Assembly: GCA_003520315.1 (NCBI GenBank)
Contig: DOVA01000137.1
Span: 950-9,133, forward strand
Reading direction: 5' to 3'
From: Rikenellaceae bacterium
GTDB taxonomy: Bacteria > Bacteroidota > Bacteroidia > Bacteroidales > UBA932
DNA: 8,184 bases
Of the stretch, positions 1-7,185 are shown one piece after another. Under the pieces are notes generated by a model that saw only the letters and a list, made by a program, of their open reading frames with translations, ran no database searches and was not told where the DNA came from. Both the position numbers and the translations under genes were made by a program. Every line of letters begins with the position of its first letter. The stretch's first letter is position 1.

Positions 1-2
1 GC

Positions 3-836
3 ATCAACGGTGCTGTAATCGCAGCAATAATAGAGGGTTCAAGAATTTTTTCCGAGAAGATGAGATCTTACGGAATCGATATTATTTTAACAGGAGGAGA
101 GACTGCTGATGTTGGAGATCTTGTGCAGACAATAATTGTTGACAGTACTGTTTGTGCAAGACTGAAAAGAAGTGAAGTTATTGATAATGCCAACATTAAA
201 GCCGGAGACGTGATTGTGGGGCTTGCCTCATTTGGAAAAGCTGTTTATGAAGAGGAGTATAATGGTGGAATAGGCAGCAACGGACTTACTTCTGCAAGAC
301 ATGATCTTTTTTCTTCTTATGTTGGACAAAAATATCCCGAGACTTATAATAACCAGATTCCAAAGGAGTTGGCTTATACTGGTTCCAAAAGATTAGATGA
401 TATTGAACCCGAAACAGGCCTTACTTATGGCAAATTACTTCTTTCTCCTACAAGAACATATGCTCCTGTTGTCAAAAAAATGCTTGAAAGTTACAGGGAT
501 AAAATACATGGTATGGTCCACTGTACAGGAGGGGCTCAGACTAAAGTATTGAATTTTGTTGACAATGTCAACGTTGTTAAGAACAATCTTTTTTCTGTTC
601 CTCCTCTTTTTAGAGCGATTCAGAGTGAATCCAAAACACCTTGGAAGGAGATGTACAAAGTATTTAATATGGGGCACAGACTTGAGATATACACTGATCT
701 GGCTACAGCTTTGAAACTGATTGAAATTTCAGAGAGCTTTGGAGTTGAAGCAAAAGTAATTGGTAAGGTGGAGCAGTCAAGACAGACTCAAGTAAAGATA
801 ATTACTGAATATGGAGAATTCACATATGAGAAGTAA
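3..836 (+). CDS. purM: Phosphoribosylformylglycinamidine cyclo-ligase (AIR synthase), 5'-truncated by window edge
   Basis: PurM closes the imidazole ring of formylglycinamidine ribonucleotide with ATP to give AIR, the fifth step of de novo purine synthesis, in the cytoplasm. The frame is open from base 3, beginning INGAVIAAIIEGSRIF, so the ATG at 60 is internal and not the start. About 277 residues are visible; I estimate that roughly 110 N-terminal residues, including the early ATP-binding part, lie to the left. Visible family blocks are TGGETADVGD (from about base 90), GDVIVGLASFGK, GMVHCTGGAQTK (from 510) and NMGHRLEIY (from 666). The last two correspond to the TGG and NMG segments of E. 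coli PurM but in the form seen in Bacteroidota, which is the main taxonomic clue here. The stop at 834-836 lies inside the next gene, overlapping its preferred start at 826 by 11 nt, so the two are probably co-transcribed. No frameshift or missing block is visible. Confidence 0.95.
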   Translation: MNGAVIAAIIEGSRIFSEKMRSYGIDIILTGGETADVGDLVQTIIVDSTVCARLKRSEVIDNANIKAGDVIVGLASFGKAVYEEEYNGGIGSNGLTSARHDLFSSYVGQKYPETYNNQIPKELAYTGSKRLDDIEPETGLTYGKLLLSPTRTYAPVVKKMLESYRDKIHGMVHCTGGAQTKVLNFVDNVNVVKNNLFSVPPLFRAIQSESKTPWKEMYKVFNMGHRLEIYTDLATALKLIEISESFGVEAKVIGKVEQSRQTQVKIITEYGEFTYEK

Positions 837-2223
837 AAGAAACATAGTATTTTTTTTTACGGTTATCTTAGCAGTAGCTTGTTCTCCTAAGAAAGTTGCA
901 AATAACACATATCAAAGCATTCCAATTATTGAGAAAGCTTTAAGAGATACCTCTTCAGTCTATTTTGCTGACTATGGTAGTTATCCTTCTGATTTGAAAC
1001 AGCTCCCGATTGGTATTTTTGATTCAGGAACAGGGGGATTGACTGTTCTTGAAGCCTTTCTATCAATGGATGAATTTAATAATGAGTCGTTTAGATATCT
1101 TGCGGATCAGGCAAATATGCCATATGGCAATTATGCTGCTGCAAACAAATTGGACTATTTCAGAGAGCTTGTTGTGAAGGATGCACTTTTCCTTACCACA
1201 GAGCCTAATCATTCCAAGATAATTGTTATAGCGTGTAACACAGCGACAGCTTATGGTTTGAAAGATGTTCAATATCTTTTGGAAAAAGGCGTGCCTGGGG
1301 TATCAGTTATCGGAGTGATAGATGCAGGTGTAAATGCTTCTCTCGATAAGGTCAGATTTGATGGAAATGTTGCAATAGGAGTAATGGCTACTGTTGGTAC
1401 AATTTCTTCAGGAGGATATCAGAAAACAATTAAATCTTCTGCTTTAAAAAGAGGGTTTAAAGATGAAATAAAAGTTGTGTGTCAACCAGGGATGGGTTTT
1501 GCTGAGGCTGTTGACATGGAGGTTGATTATATTGATAAAAATGCTGTCGCCATCCGTGATAACTATAGAGGCCCTGTTATAGGAAATGATTCAATTTCCA
1601 TAGATACTACTTTGCTTGACAGGTACAGGTTTAATTTTGCCAACAACTCGATGCTCTATAAAAAAAGTGGAAACAGATATGTGACCATACAGCTTAATTC
1701 TGCGGCAAATTATGCAAGATTATACTTAGTCAATCTTATAGAGAGACACAGATTGAGAGATGGAGAAACACCTATCGACAATATAATCCTGGGCTGTACT
1801 CATTATCCATTTTTGCTTGATACTCTCAACAAAGTGGTTTCGGAACTTCGGGATTATACAAAAGACGGAGATAAGATTTATGATAAGATTTTACCAAACG
1901 ATTTTGAATTTATTGATCCGTCTATTTATACAGCCAGAGAAGTTTATCAAAAATTAAAAGACCGGAAGCTTCTTTCTGACACATATCCTGCAAATAAATT
2001 AAAAGCATTTATAACAGTTCCTGCGGCAACGGTAAGTCCTGAAAATATAGATAAAAACGGAAATTTCACATATCAGTTTAAGTATGGAAGAGAAGCAGGA
2101 AGTGAAATTCAAACAGTTTGCACAGTTCCTTTTTCAATACAAAATCTTAATCCAGACAATCTTCTCAGAATTGAGGAGAGATTGCCTCATACATGGCATT
2201 TTTTGAAGGAGGAGCTTAAATGA
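826..2223 (+). CDS. Lipoprotein with Asp/Glu racemase (MurI-like) domain
   Basis: A predicted envelope lipoprotein containing a cofactor-independent aspartate/glutamate racemase fold. From the ATG at 826 it has 465 residues: a basic N-terminus (MRSKRN), a hydrophobic stretch and a lipobox AVAC with Cys19, followed by SPKK with no acidic surface-export signal, so a periplasm-facing anchor is likely. After a linker of about 40 residues come the MurI signatures: GIFDSGTGGL (D66, S67), PYG (99-101), ACNTATA (C137), Glu227 eight residues after C219 as in canonical CPxxxPxxE, and GCTHYPFLL (C324, H326). Both catalytic cysteines and the accompanying Asp, Glu and His are therefore present. Cys-to-Cys spacing is 187 against about 110 in normal MurI, owing mainly to an insertion at about residues 235-300; a C-terminal extension of about 75 residues follows the TAREV block. 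I chose 826 over the in-frame ATG at 811 because GGAGA (813-817) sits 8 nt upstream and the signal peptide is then compact. Racemase activity is likely; substrate and role are unknown, and it need not be the cell-wall MurI. Confidence 0.88.
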   Translation: MRSKRNIVFFFTVILAVACSPKKVANNTYQSIPIIEKALRDTSSVYFADYGSYPSDLKQLPIGIFDSGTGGLTVLEAFLSMDEFNNESFRYLADQANMPYGNYAAANKLDYFRELVVKDALFLTTEPNHSKIIVIACNTATAYGLKDVQYLLEKGVPGVSVIGVIDAGVNASLDKVRFDGNVAIGVMATVGTISSGGYQKTIKSSALKRGFKDEIKVVCQPGMGFAEAVDMEVDYIDKNAVAIRDNYRGPVIGNDSISIDTTLLDRYRFNFANNSMLYKKSGNRYVTIQLNSAANYARLYLVNLIERHRLRDGETPIDNIILGCTHYPFLLDTLNKVVSELRDYTKDGDKIYDKILPNDFEFIDPSIYTAREVYQKLKDRKLLSDTYPANKLKAFITVPAATVSPENIDKNGNFTYQFKYGREAGSEIQTVCTVPFSIQNLNPDNLLRIEERLPHTWHFLKEELK

Positions 2224-2239
2224 TAATTTTTAACTGATG
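2206..2239 (+). promoter_or_regulatory. Strong RBS, five-codon mini-ORF and TGATG junction before the exonuclease
   Basis: AAGGAGGAG at 2206-2214 is the best Shine-Dalgarno match noticed in the window, but it is more than 20 nt from the exonuclease ATG at 2237, too far for direct use. It is ideally placed (about 7 nt) for the ATG at 2220, which overlaps the racemase stop as ATGA. That ATG opens a frame of only five codons (MIIFN), whose stop TGA at 2235-2237 overlaps the exonuclease start as TGATG. The layout fits termination-reinitiation coupling. A decayed or shifted original start is the alternative. The positions are seen directly; the function is inferred. Confidence 0.45.
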
Positions 2240-2863
2240 ATTTACGCTCCGACAATATCTAAAGAGGAGTTGGAAATACTCCCTCAGGCATCATTTGATG
2301 GAGAGATAGGTATAATTGACAAAAAAGGAGAGAAATATGACAAGGCAATTGCTTACCTCTCATCTCAGAGGATTATTGGATTTGATACCGAAACAAAGCC
2401 AATATTTCAGGCCAATGTAAAAAAAAACAGTGTTGCTCTATTACAATTGGCAGGCAAAGATAAAGCTTTCATCTTCAGGCTTCACCATCTCGGTCTTACA
2501 GATGATCTCTGTAAAATACTGTCTTCAAACAAAATCATAAAAGTTGGTGTGGCAGTTCAGGACGACATCAGAGGATTGCAACGTCATTGTAAATCTGTTC
2601 CTAAGGGTTTTGTAGATCTTCAGGCGGTAGGGATAAACTGGGGCATCAGAGAGAAAAGTGTCCGCAAAATGGCTGCAATAATACTTGGGGTAAAGATATC
2701 CAAGTCACAACAGCTTTCTAACTGGGAAACAGATGAACTTTCACGTGCACAAGTTTTGTATGCAGCTACAGATGCCTGGATTTGCCAAAGAATGTATCTT
2801 AAGCTTTTAAGTACGCCTAAATCTCCAAGAATTGAAGAAGACGAGCAGATAAAAAATGGTTAA
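2237..2863 (+). CDS. 3'-5' exonuclease domain protein (DEDDy, WRN/RNase D-like)
   Basis: A 208-residue protein made almost entirely of one DnaQ-like DEDDy 3'-5' exonuclease domain, which removes nucleotides from DNA or RNA 3' ends by two-metal catalysis. The acidic residues are visible: Exo I FDTET (D50, E52), Exo II in VGVAVQDD (D110), and Exo III YAATDAW (Y175, D179), with Tyr in place of His marking the DEDDy class. SNWE (161-164) just before Exo III and the wording YAATDA match the Werner-type exonuclease more closely than classic RNase D. No HRDC or helicase domain is attached, so this is a stand-alone exonuclease domain; the tail from about 193 is charged and probably disordered. The frame is closed by TAA at 2231-2233, so 2237 is the only ATG available at the N-terminus. 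It overlaps the next gene by 8 nt, indicating co-transcription. Substrate (RNA maturation or DNA repair) cannot be told from sequence. Confidence 0.92.
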   Translation: MIYAPTISKEELEILPQASFDGEIGIIDKKGEKYDKAIAYLSSQRIIGFDTETKPIFQANVKKNSVALLQLAGKDKAFIFRLHHLGLTDDLCKILSSNKIIKVGVAVQDDIRGLQRHCKSVPKGFVDLQAVGINWGIREKSVRKMAAIILGVKISKSQQLSNWETDELSRAQVLYAATDAWICQRMYLKLLSTPKSPRIEEDEQIKNG

Positions 2864-4055
2864 AATTTTCTTAAAGAGATCGAGAGAAGAGTCGCTTGAG
2901 AGATTTCATCCATGGATTTTTTCAGGTGCCATTCAAAGGATCGAAGGCAGTCCTGCTGAAGGAGAACTTGTTGCAGTGTATTCTTTTGACGGAAAACTTC
3001 TTGGGACAGGTCATTATCAGAGTGGTTCGATTGCAGTTAGAATCCTTGAGTTTGGTACTGACAAACTATCTGATAGATTTTGGATTGAGAAACTTTTGGC
3101 TTCATATAATTTCAGAAGGAAACTGGGTCTTACAGAAAGCTCTACTACTAATGCATATAGACTTGTTCACGGCGAAGGAGACATGCTCCCAGGCCTTGTT
3201 ATTGATATTTACGATGATACTGCAGTGTTACAGGCTCATTCTGCAGGTATTTATCTTGTCAGAAATCAGATATCTGATGCACTATTAGAACTTTATGGCG
3301 GGAAATTAAGAGCTGTTTACGATAAAAGTTCAGGCACAGTGCCGTCAAGAGAAATTTTCAATCCTGTTGATGCTTATCTCTTTGGTGAAAAAGCTACTCC
3401 TGCAACTATTTTGGAAAACGGAAAGATATTCAATGTTGACTGGTGCCATGGTCAGAAAACAGGCTTTTTTCTCGATCAGAGAGACAACAGAGCCTTGATG
3501 GAACATTATGCAAAAAACAGAAATGTACTAAATCTTTTCTGTTATACCGGCGGGTTTTCAATCTACGCTCTTGCAGCCGAATCCACTTCGGTTGCTTCTG
3601 TCGACAGTTCTCGTAGTGCCGTAGAGCTGCTTGAAAAAAACGTAGAATTAAACAGACAATCAGGTATTATATCCAAAGAAGCTTTGCATAAATCTTTTTG
3701 CACAGATGCTGTTGAATATATGAAAAGTGAGGGGAAGGAAATATATGATTTGATAGTAGTTGATCCACCTGCATTTGCTAAACACAAAAGTGCACTTTCA
3801 AATGCGCTTAGAGCCTATCAGCGACTTAATGCCGCTGCAATAGAGAAAGTTGCACATGGAGGCATAATATTTACATTTAGCTGCTCACAAGTTGTTGACA
3901 AGATATCTTTTGCTCAAACTATATTTTCTGCAGCAGCTGAGACTGGAAGGGCAGTAAGGATACTGCACAGACTTGCACAAGCTCCCGATCATCCTGTAAA
4001 CATTTATCATCCTGAAGGAGAATACCTCAAGGGATTAGTCCTCTTTGTTGAGTAA
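2856..4055 (+). CDS. rlmI: RlmI-family 23S rRNA (cytosine-C5) methyltransferase
   Basis: A class I SAM-dependent methyltransferase of the RlmI/YccW family, which in E. coli makes m5C1962 in 23S rRNA. At 399 residues it has the family's normal length. An N-terminal PUA RNA-binding domain occupies about residues 1-75 (HPWIFSGAI at 18-26, GTGHYQ at 50-55). A linking domain follows with the GEGDMLPGLVID block (106-117). The catalytic Rossmann domain starts near QKTGFFLDQRDNR (200-212), with motif I NLFCYTGGFS (226-235), acidic ribose-binding Asp250, motif IV DPPAF (303-307) and the cysteine motif FSCS (341-344), where the m5C catalytic Cys is expected. The C-terminal PDHPVNIYHPEGEYLKGL block is also typical. 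Its start lies inside the exonuclease gene (8-nt overlap) with no strong ribosome site, suggesting translational coupling. The family is certain; the exact target base is taken from the E. coli member and could differ here. Confidence 0.92.
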   Translation: MVKIFLKRSREESLERFHPWIFSGAIQRIEGSPAEGELVAVYSFDGKLLGTGHYQSGSIAVRILEFGTDKLSDRFWIEKLLASYNFRRKLGLTESSTTNAYRLVHGEGDMLPGLVIDIYDDTAVLQAHSAGIYLVRNQISDALLELYGGKLRAVYDKSSGTVPSREIFNPVDAYLFGEKATPATILENGKIFNVDWCHGQKTGFFLDQRDNRALMEHYAKNRNVLNLFCYTGGFSIYALAAESTSVASVDSSRSAVELLEKNVELNRQSGIISKEALHKSFCTDAVEYMKSEGKEIYDLIVVDPPAFAKHKSALSNALRAYQRLNAAAIEKVAHGGIIFTFSCSQVVDKISFAQTIFSAAAETGRAVRILHRLAQAPDHPVNIYHPEGEYLKGLVLFVE

Positions 4056-4068
4056 TTATATATCTTTG
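4035..4068 (+). promoter_or_regulatory. Possible Bacteroides-type promoter before msrC
   Basis: TATCTTTG at 4061-4068 is a perfect match to the Bacteroidetes -7 consensus TAnnTTTG and lies in the only gap of about 20 nt in the window. The -33 element is weak: TTAG at 4035-4038 is 22 nt upstream, slightly beyond the usual 19-21. Transcription would begin within a few bases of the ATG at 4076, giving an almost leaderless mRNA. In AT-rich DNA such a box can arise by chance. Confidence 0.3.
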
Positions 4069-4075
4069 TCTTGTT

Positions 4076-4603
4076 ATGGAACAATTGGAGATAAAAGAAG
4101 CGAGCAAGGAGGAGATGTATAAGTTGCTTCTTCCTCAAGTGGCGTCATTGACCGAGGGAGAGGAGGACATTATTGCCAACATGGCCAATGTGGCTTCAGC
4201 AATAATGATGACCTTTAAACATCTATGGGTAGGGTTTTATATTGTAAGACCGGACAATTCGCAATTTGGCAGATCTCTGGTTCTGGGTCCATTTCAAGGT
4301 CCTATTGCCTGTACAAGGATTGCATATGGCAAAGGGGTTTGTGGAACTTCCTGGAAGGAGAAAAGGAGTCTGATAGTTGCCGATGTTGATAAATTTCCCG
4401 GACATATAGCTTGTAGCTCATTTTCGCGTTCAGAGATTGTAATTCCGATTTTTGGAGAATTTGAGAGCAAGGATGGAGAAAATTGTAAAGAGCCGGGCGA
4501 AGTTAAAGCTCTGCTCGATATTGACAGCAAATTTCTGGACAGTTTTGACGATATTGACAGAGAATATCTTGAGATTTTAGTCAAAAACATAAAGTTCACA
4601 TAA
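4076..4603 (+). CDS. msrC: Free methionine-(R)-sulfoxide reductase (GAF-type fRMsr)
   Basis: This cytoplasmic enzyme reduces free (not protein-bound) L-methionine-(R)-sulfoxide to methionine using thioredoxin-type reductants, an oxidative-damage repair role. The 175-residue protein is a single GAF domain. Its three cysteines, C79 (GPIACTRI), C89 (GKGVCG) and C113 (FPGHIAC), have spacings of 10 and 24 that equal those of E. coli YebR/MsrC Cys84, Cys94 and Cys118, including the active-site and resolving residues. WVGFY (51-55) and the LDIDS strand (147-151) are also family hallmarks. One difference is a longer loop between PIFGEF and LDIDS, about ten residues more than usual, which holds an extra Cys137. 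It follows rlmI by 20 nt and may have its own promoter there. Its stop shares a base with the next start (TAATG at 4601-4605). No Shine-Dalgarno site is visible before 4076, which is common in this phylum. Family assignment is secure. Confidence 0.95.
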   Translation: MEQLEIKEASKEEMYKLLLPQVASLTEGEEDIIANMANVASAIMMTFKHLWVGFYIVRPDNSQFGRSLVLGPFQGPIACTRIAYGKGVCGTSWKEKRSLIVADVDKFPGHIACSSFSRSEIVIPIFGEFESKDGENCKEPGEVKALLDIDSKFLDSFDDIDREYLEILVKNIKFT

Positions 4604-7185
4604 TGAATAGATGGCGCTTAACAAATCTTTGTGTGTTTACCTTGTTTTATTGTGCTTTCTTCTTTATTGCGGGATGTTCGGTCAAGGTGCCAAAAGAGGC
4701 TGTTGTCGGGGTAAGTGAGGAACTTGCCGAAATGAGGACTGTCAATATCTCTAATGTGCGGTATAATTTACTGTTTGAAATTCCGAAGGAGAGAGCAAAT
4801 AATGTTGAGGGGATTCTTTCACTTACATTTGATGTTAAAAAGAGAACACATATCGTTCTTGATTTCAAGCAGGGAGATTCTTCGGTAATAAGCGTTACTG
4901 TTAATGGCAAGCCAGGTAAATATGTTTTTGAGAACGAACACATTATTCTTTCTTCAAGGCAGATTTTAAAAGGAGAAAATCAGGTTAACATAAAGTTTCA
5001 TGCTGGGGATCAATCACTAAACAGAAGAGAAGATCTTCTTTATACTCTATTAGTTCCTGACAGGGCAAGAACGCTTTTTCCGTGTTTCGATCAACCTGAT
5101 ATAAAGAGCAAGTACAGTCTTTCTCTCGAAATTCCTGCAGGCTGGGAGGCTGTTGCTAATGGACAGACAGTGCAGAGAGATACTATTAAGCAGAATGATA
5201 GTCAATACATTGTGTTTTCTGAAACCGAACCAATACCCACATATCTTTTTTCTTTTGTGGTCGGTAAAATGAATAAAATAACTAAAGCTCAGGATGGCAG
5301 AAAAGTTTCGATATATCACCGTGAGTCCGCTAAAGATAAAATTGCTCAGTGTGATGAGATTTTCTCTCAGATTTTTTCCGCGTTGAGATGGATGGAGGAT
5401 TACACAAATGTCAAATATCCTTTTACAAAATATGATATTATTATAATTCCCGGTTTTCAGTATGGAGGGATGGAACATATGGGAGCAACTCTCTATTCTG
5501 ACAAAACCATGTTTCTGTCTGACAATCCGACAATAGCGGAGAAGCTCGCCAGGGCAGAGCTTGTGGCTCACGAAACAGCCCATATGTGGTTTGGCGATTA
5601 TGTGACAATGAAGTGGTTTGACGAGGTGTGGACAAAAGAGGTATTTGCCAACTGGTTTGCGAAAAGGATGGTGGCTCCACTTTTTCCTGAAGTCAACCAT
5701 CAATTGAATTTTTTGAATTCATATTTTCCTGCTGCTTATGCAGAAGATAGAACTGCGGGAGCGACTCCTGTGAGGCAGGAACTTGATAATCTGAACAATG
5801 CCGGTCTTGTGTATGGAAATATTATCTATGATAAAGCACCAATTGTAATGGATAAACTGGTGAGGATGGTGGGAGAAGATAATTTTAAGAAAGGGATAAG
5901 GGAATATCTTGAAAATTATTCTTATGGCAATGCTACGTGGAATGATCTTATTAATATTCTTGACAAATTTTTTGACAAGGATTTAAAACAATGGAGCCAT
6001 GTTTGGATAAATGAAGCTGGTATGCCTCGGATAACAGCAACTATTTCTGGTGATTCAACAGTTTGGAAGACAGATGATCCAATGGGAAGAGGCCTGTTCT
6101 GGGAACAACCTTTGAGTTACAAGATTGAAAATTCTTATCTTTTACCAAACGTTGACGGCAAAGGCTATGGTTACTTCATGCTTGACAGGGAGACTTCTGA
6201 ATATCTTCTGGGCAAGTTTGCAGATTATCGATTTTCGAACACGTACAAAGATACTTCTGTGGTTTACAATGATCTTGCAAGATGCTCCTTATTGATAACT
6301 CTCTATGAAAATCTTTTGCACAACAATCTCGATCCTGTCTCTTTTTGCAACGCTTTGACCAAATACGTCCCATATGAAGACAATCCGCTGATATTGTCGA
6401 GGGCTTTGTCATATCTTTCGGATGTTTTTGTTTCTTATATTTATGAGAATGGCTCATCCTTTAATGATGGTGGTATGCCTGCAAAAATTGAGCAAACTCT
6501 CTTGAACATGTTTGAGAACAGGGAGCGTATGGAAGACCGTCTGCTTGCATTCAGAACTTTTTACGGTATCTGTAGTTCCCGGGAGGGGGTAAATTTGCTC
6601 TATTCAATTTGGAAAGACCCAGGTAGTTTTAAGGCTGTTAAGCTTGGAGAAAGGGAGTTGACAAATCTTTCATATGCTGTGCTGTTGCGTCTGCCTGAGA
6701 TTTATAATGAGGTTAAAACAATTCAAGTTCAGCGAATTACCAATCCAGACAGAAAAGCTGAATTTAATTATATTTTACCGTCTCTTTCGGGTTCAAAAGA
6801 GGTGAGGGATTCTGTATTTCAATCTTTGCTTTTGGACAAAAACCGACAGGTGGAGCCATGGACACAAATGTCTCTGGGCTTTTTGAATCATTATTCCAGA
6901 CAGGAAAGTTCTTTGGAATATATTAAGCCCGGACTCGATATCTTGGAGGAGATACAGAGAAGTGGAGACATTTTCTTTCCTACAGGATGGTTGAGAGCTC
7001 TTTTGTCAGGGCATCATTCCGAGAGAGCTGCTGGAATCGTTCAGGAATTTCTCGATACACACAAGAACTATCCTCCTATGTTGAAGAGCAAGATCCTTCA
7101 GCAGTCTGATCACCTTTTTAGAGAAAAAAGGTCGAGTACTTTTGTTGGCGGGGAAGAGGTGGATCATCTTCAAAATAAGAAGTGA
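4603..7185 (+). CDS. M1 family zinc aminopeptidase, lipoprotein
   Basis: A predicted lipid-anchored metallo-aminopeptidase that removes N-terminal residues from peptides, most likely in the periplasm. The 860-residue protein begins with a signal peptide ending in lipobox IAGC (Cys25), followed by SVKVPKEA with no acidic surface-export run. Domains in order: N-terminal beta-saddle (about 45-245); thermolysin-like catalytic domain (about 245-500) with exopeptidase motif GGMEH (288-292), zinc site HETAH (H323, E324, H327), third ligand E346 exactly 18 residues on, in WTKEVFANW, and transition-state Tyr409 in IIYDKAP; then a long helical C-terminal region (about 540-850) resembling the ERAP1-like domain. 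All catalytic residues are present. GGMEH replaces the classical GxMEN, a variant known in bacterial M1 enzymes. The ATG shares its A with the preceding stop (TAATG), implying translational coupling, and the gene ends in TGATG with the transporter. Substrate preference cannot be read from sequence. A peptide-scavenging role is inferred. Confidence 0.94.
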   Translation: MNRWRLTNLCVFTLFYCAFFFIAGCSVKVPKEAVVGVSEELAEMRTVNISNVRYNLLFEIPKERANNVEGILSLTFDVKKRTHIVLDFKQGDSSVISVTVNGKPGKYVFENEHIILSSRQILKGENQVNIKFHAGDQSLNRREDLLYTLLVPDRARTLFPCFDQPDIKSKYSLSLEIPAGWEAVANGQTVQRDTIKQNDSQYIVFSETEPIPTYLFSFVVGKMNKITKAQDGRKVSIYHRESAKDKIAQCDEIFSQIFSALRWMEDYTNVKYPFTKYDIIIIPGFQYGGMEHMGATLYSDKTMFLSDNPTIAEKLARAELVAHETAHMWFGDYVTMKWFDEVWTKEVFANWFAKRMVAPLFPEVNHQLNFLNSYFPAAYAEDRTAGATPVRQELDNLNNAGLVYGNIIYDKAPIVMDKLVRMVGEDNFKKGIREYLENYSYGNATWNDLINILDKFFDKDLKQWSHVWINEAGMPRITATISGDSTVWKTDDPMGRGLFWEQPLSYKIENSYLLPNVDGKGYGYFMLDRETSEYLLGKFADYRFSNTYKDTSVVYNDLARCSLLITLYENLLHNNLDPVSFCNALTKYVPYEDNPLILSRALSYLSDVFVSYIYENGSSFNDGGMPAKIEQTLLNMFENRERMEDRLLAFRTFYGICSSREGVNLLYSIWKDPGSFKAVKLGERELTNLSYAVLLRLPEIYNEVKTIQVQRITNPDRKAEFNYILPSLSGSKEVRDSVFQSLLLDKNRQVEPWTQMSLGFLNHYSRQESSLEYIKPGLDILEEIQRSGDIFFPTGWLRALLSGHHSERAAGIVQEFLDTHKNYPPMLKSKILQQSDHLFREKRSSTFVGGEEVDHLQNKK

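Noticed and set aside
60..62. ATG at 60 as the purM start
   Set aside because: The residues encoded upstream from base 3 are in frame and match the PurM helix preceding TGGETADVGD, so the gene is cut by the window and does not start here.
811..828. ATG at 811 as start of the racemase lipoprotein
   Set aside because: It is in frame but lacks a ribosome site, while the ATG at 826 has GGAGA 8 nt upstream and gives a compact signal peptide starting with basic residues. It stays possible but is less likely.
2419..2428. A AAA AAC slippery heptamer (within an A9 run) in zero frame of the exonuclease
   Set aside because: A -1 shift there meets a stop after about a dozen codons and would remove two of the three exonuclease motifs. 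No stimulatory structure was seen, so a chance A-run is the simpler reading.
2896..3288. A 130-codon + strand frame within rlmI
   Set aside because: It overlaps the PUA and linker region of the clearly conserved methyltransferase in another frame, and its translation shows no motif.
5050..5703. A 217-codon open frame on the - strand
   Set aside because: It lies wholly opposite the zinc-binding region of the M1 aminopeptidase, whose + strand motifs are intact. The translation shows no family signature and is rich in residues expected from antisense of conserved codons.
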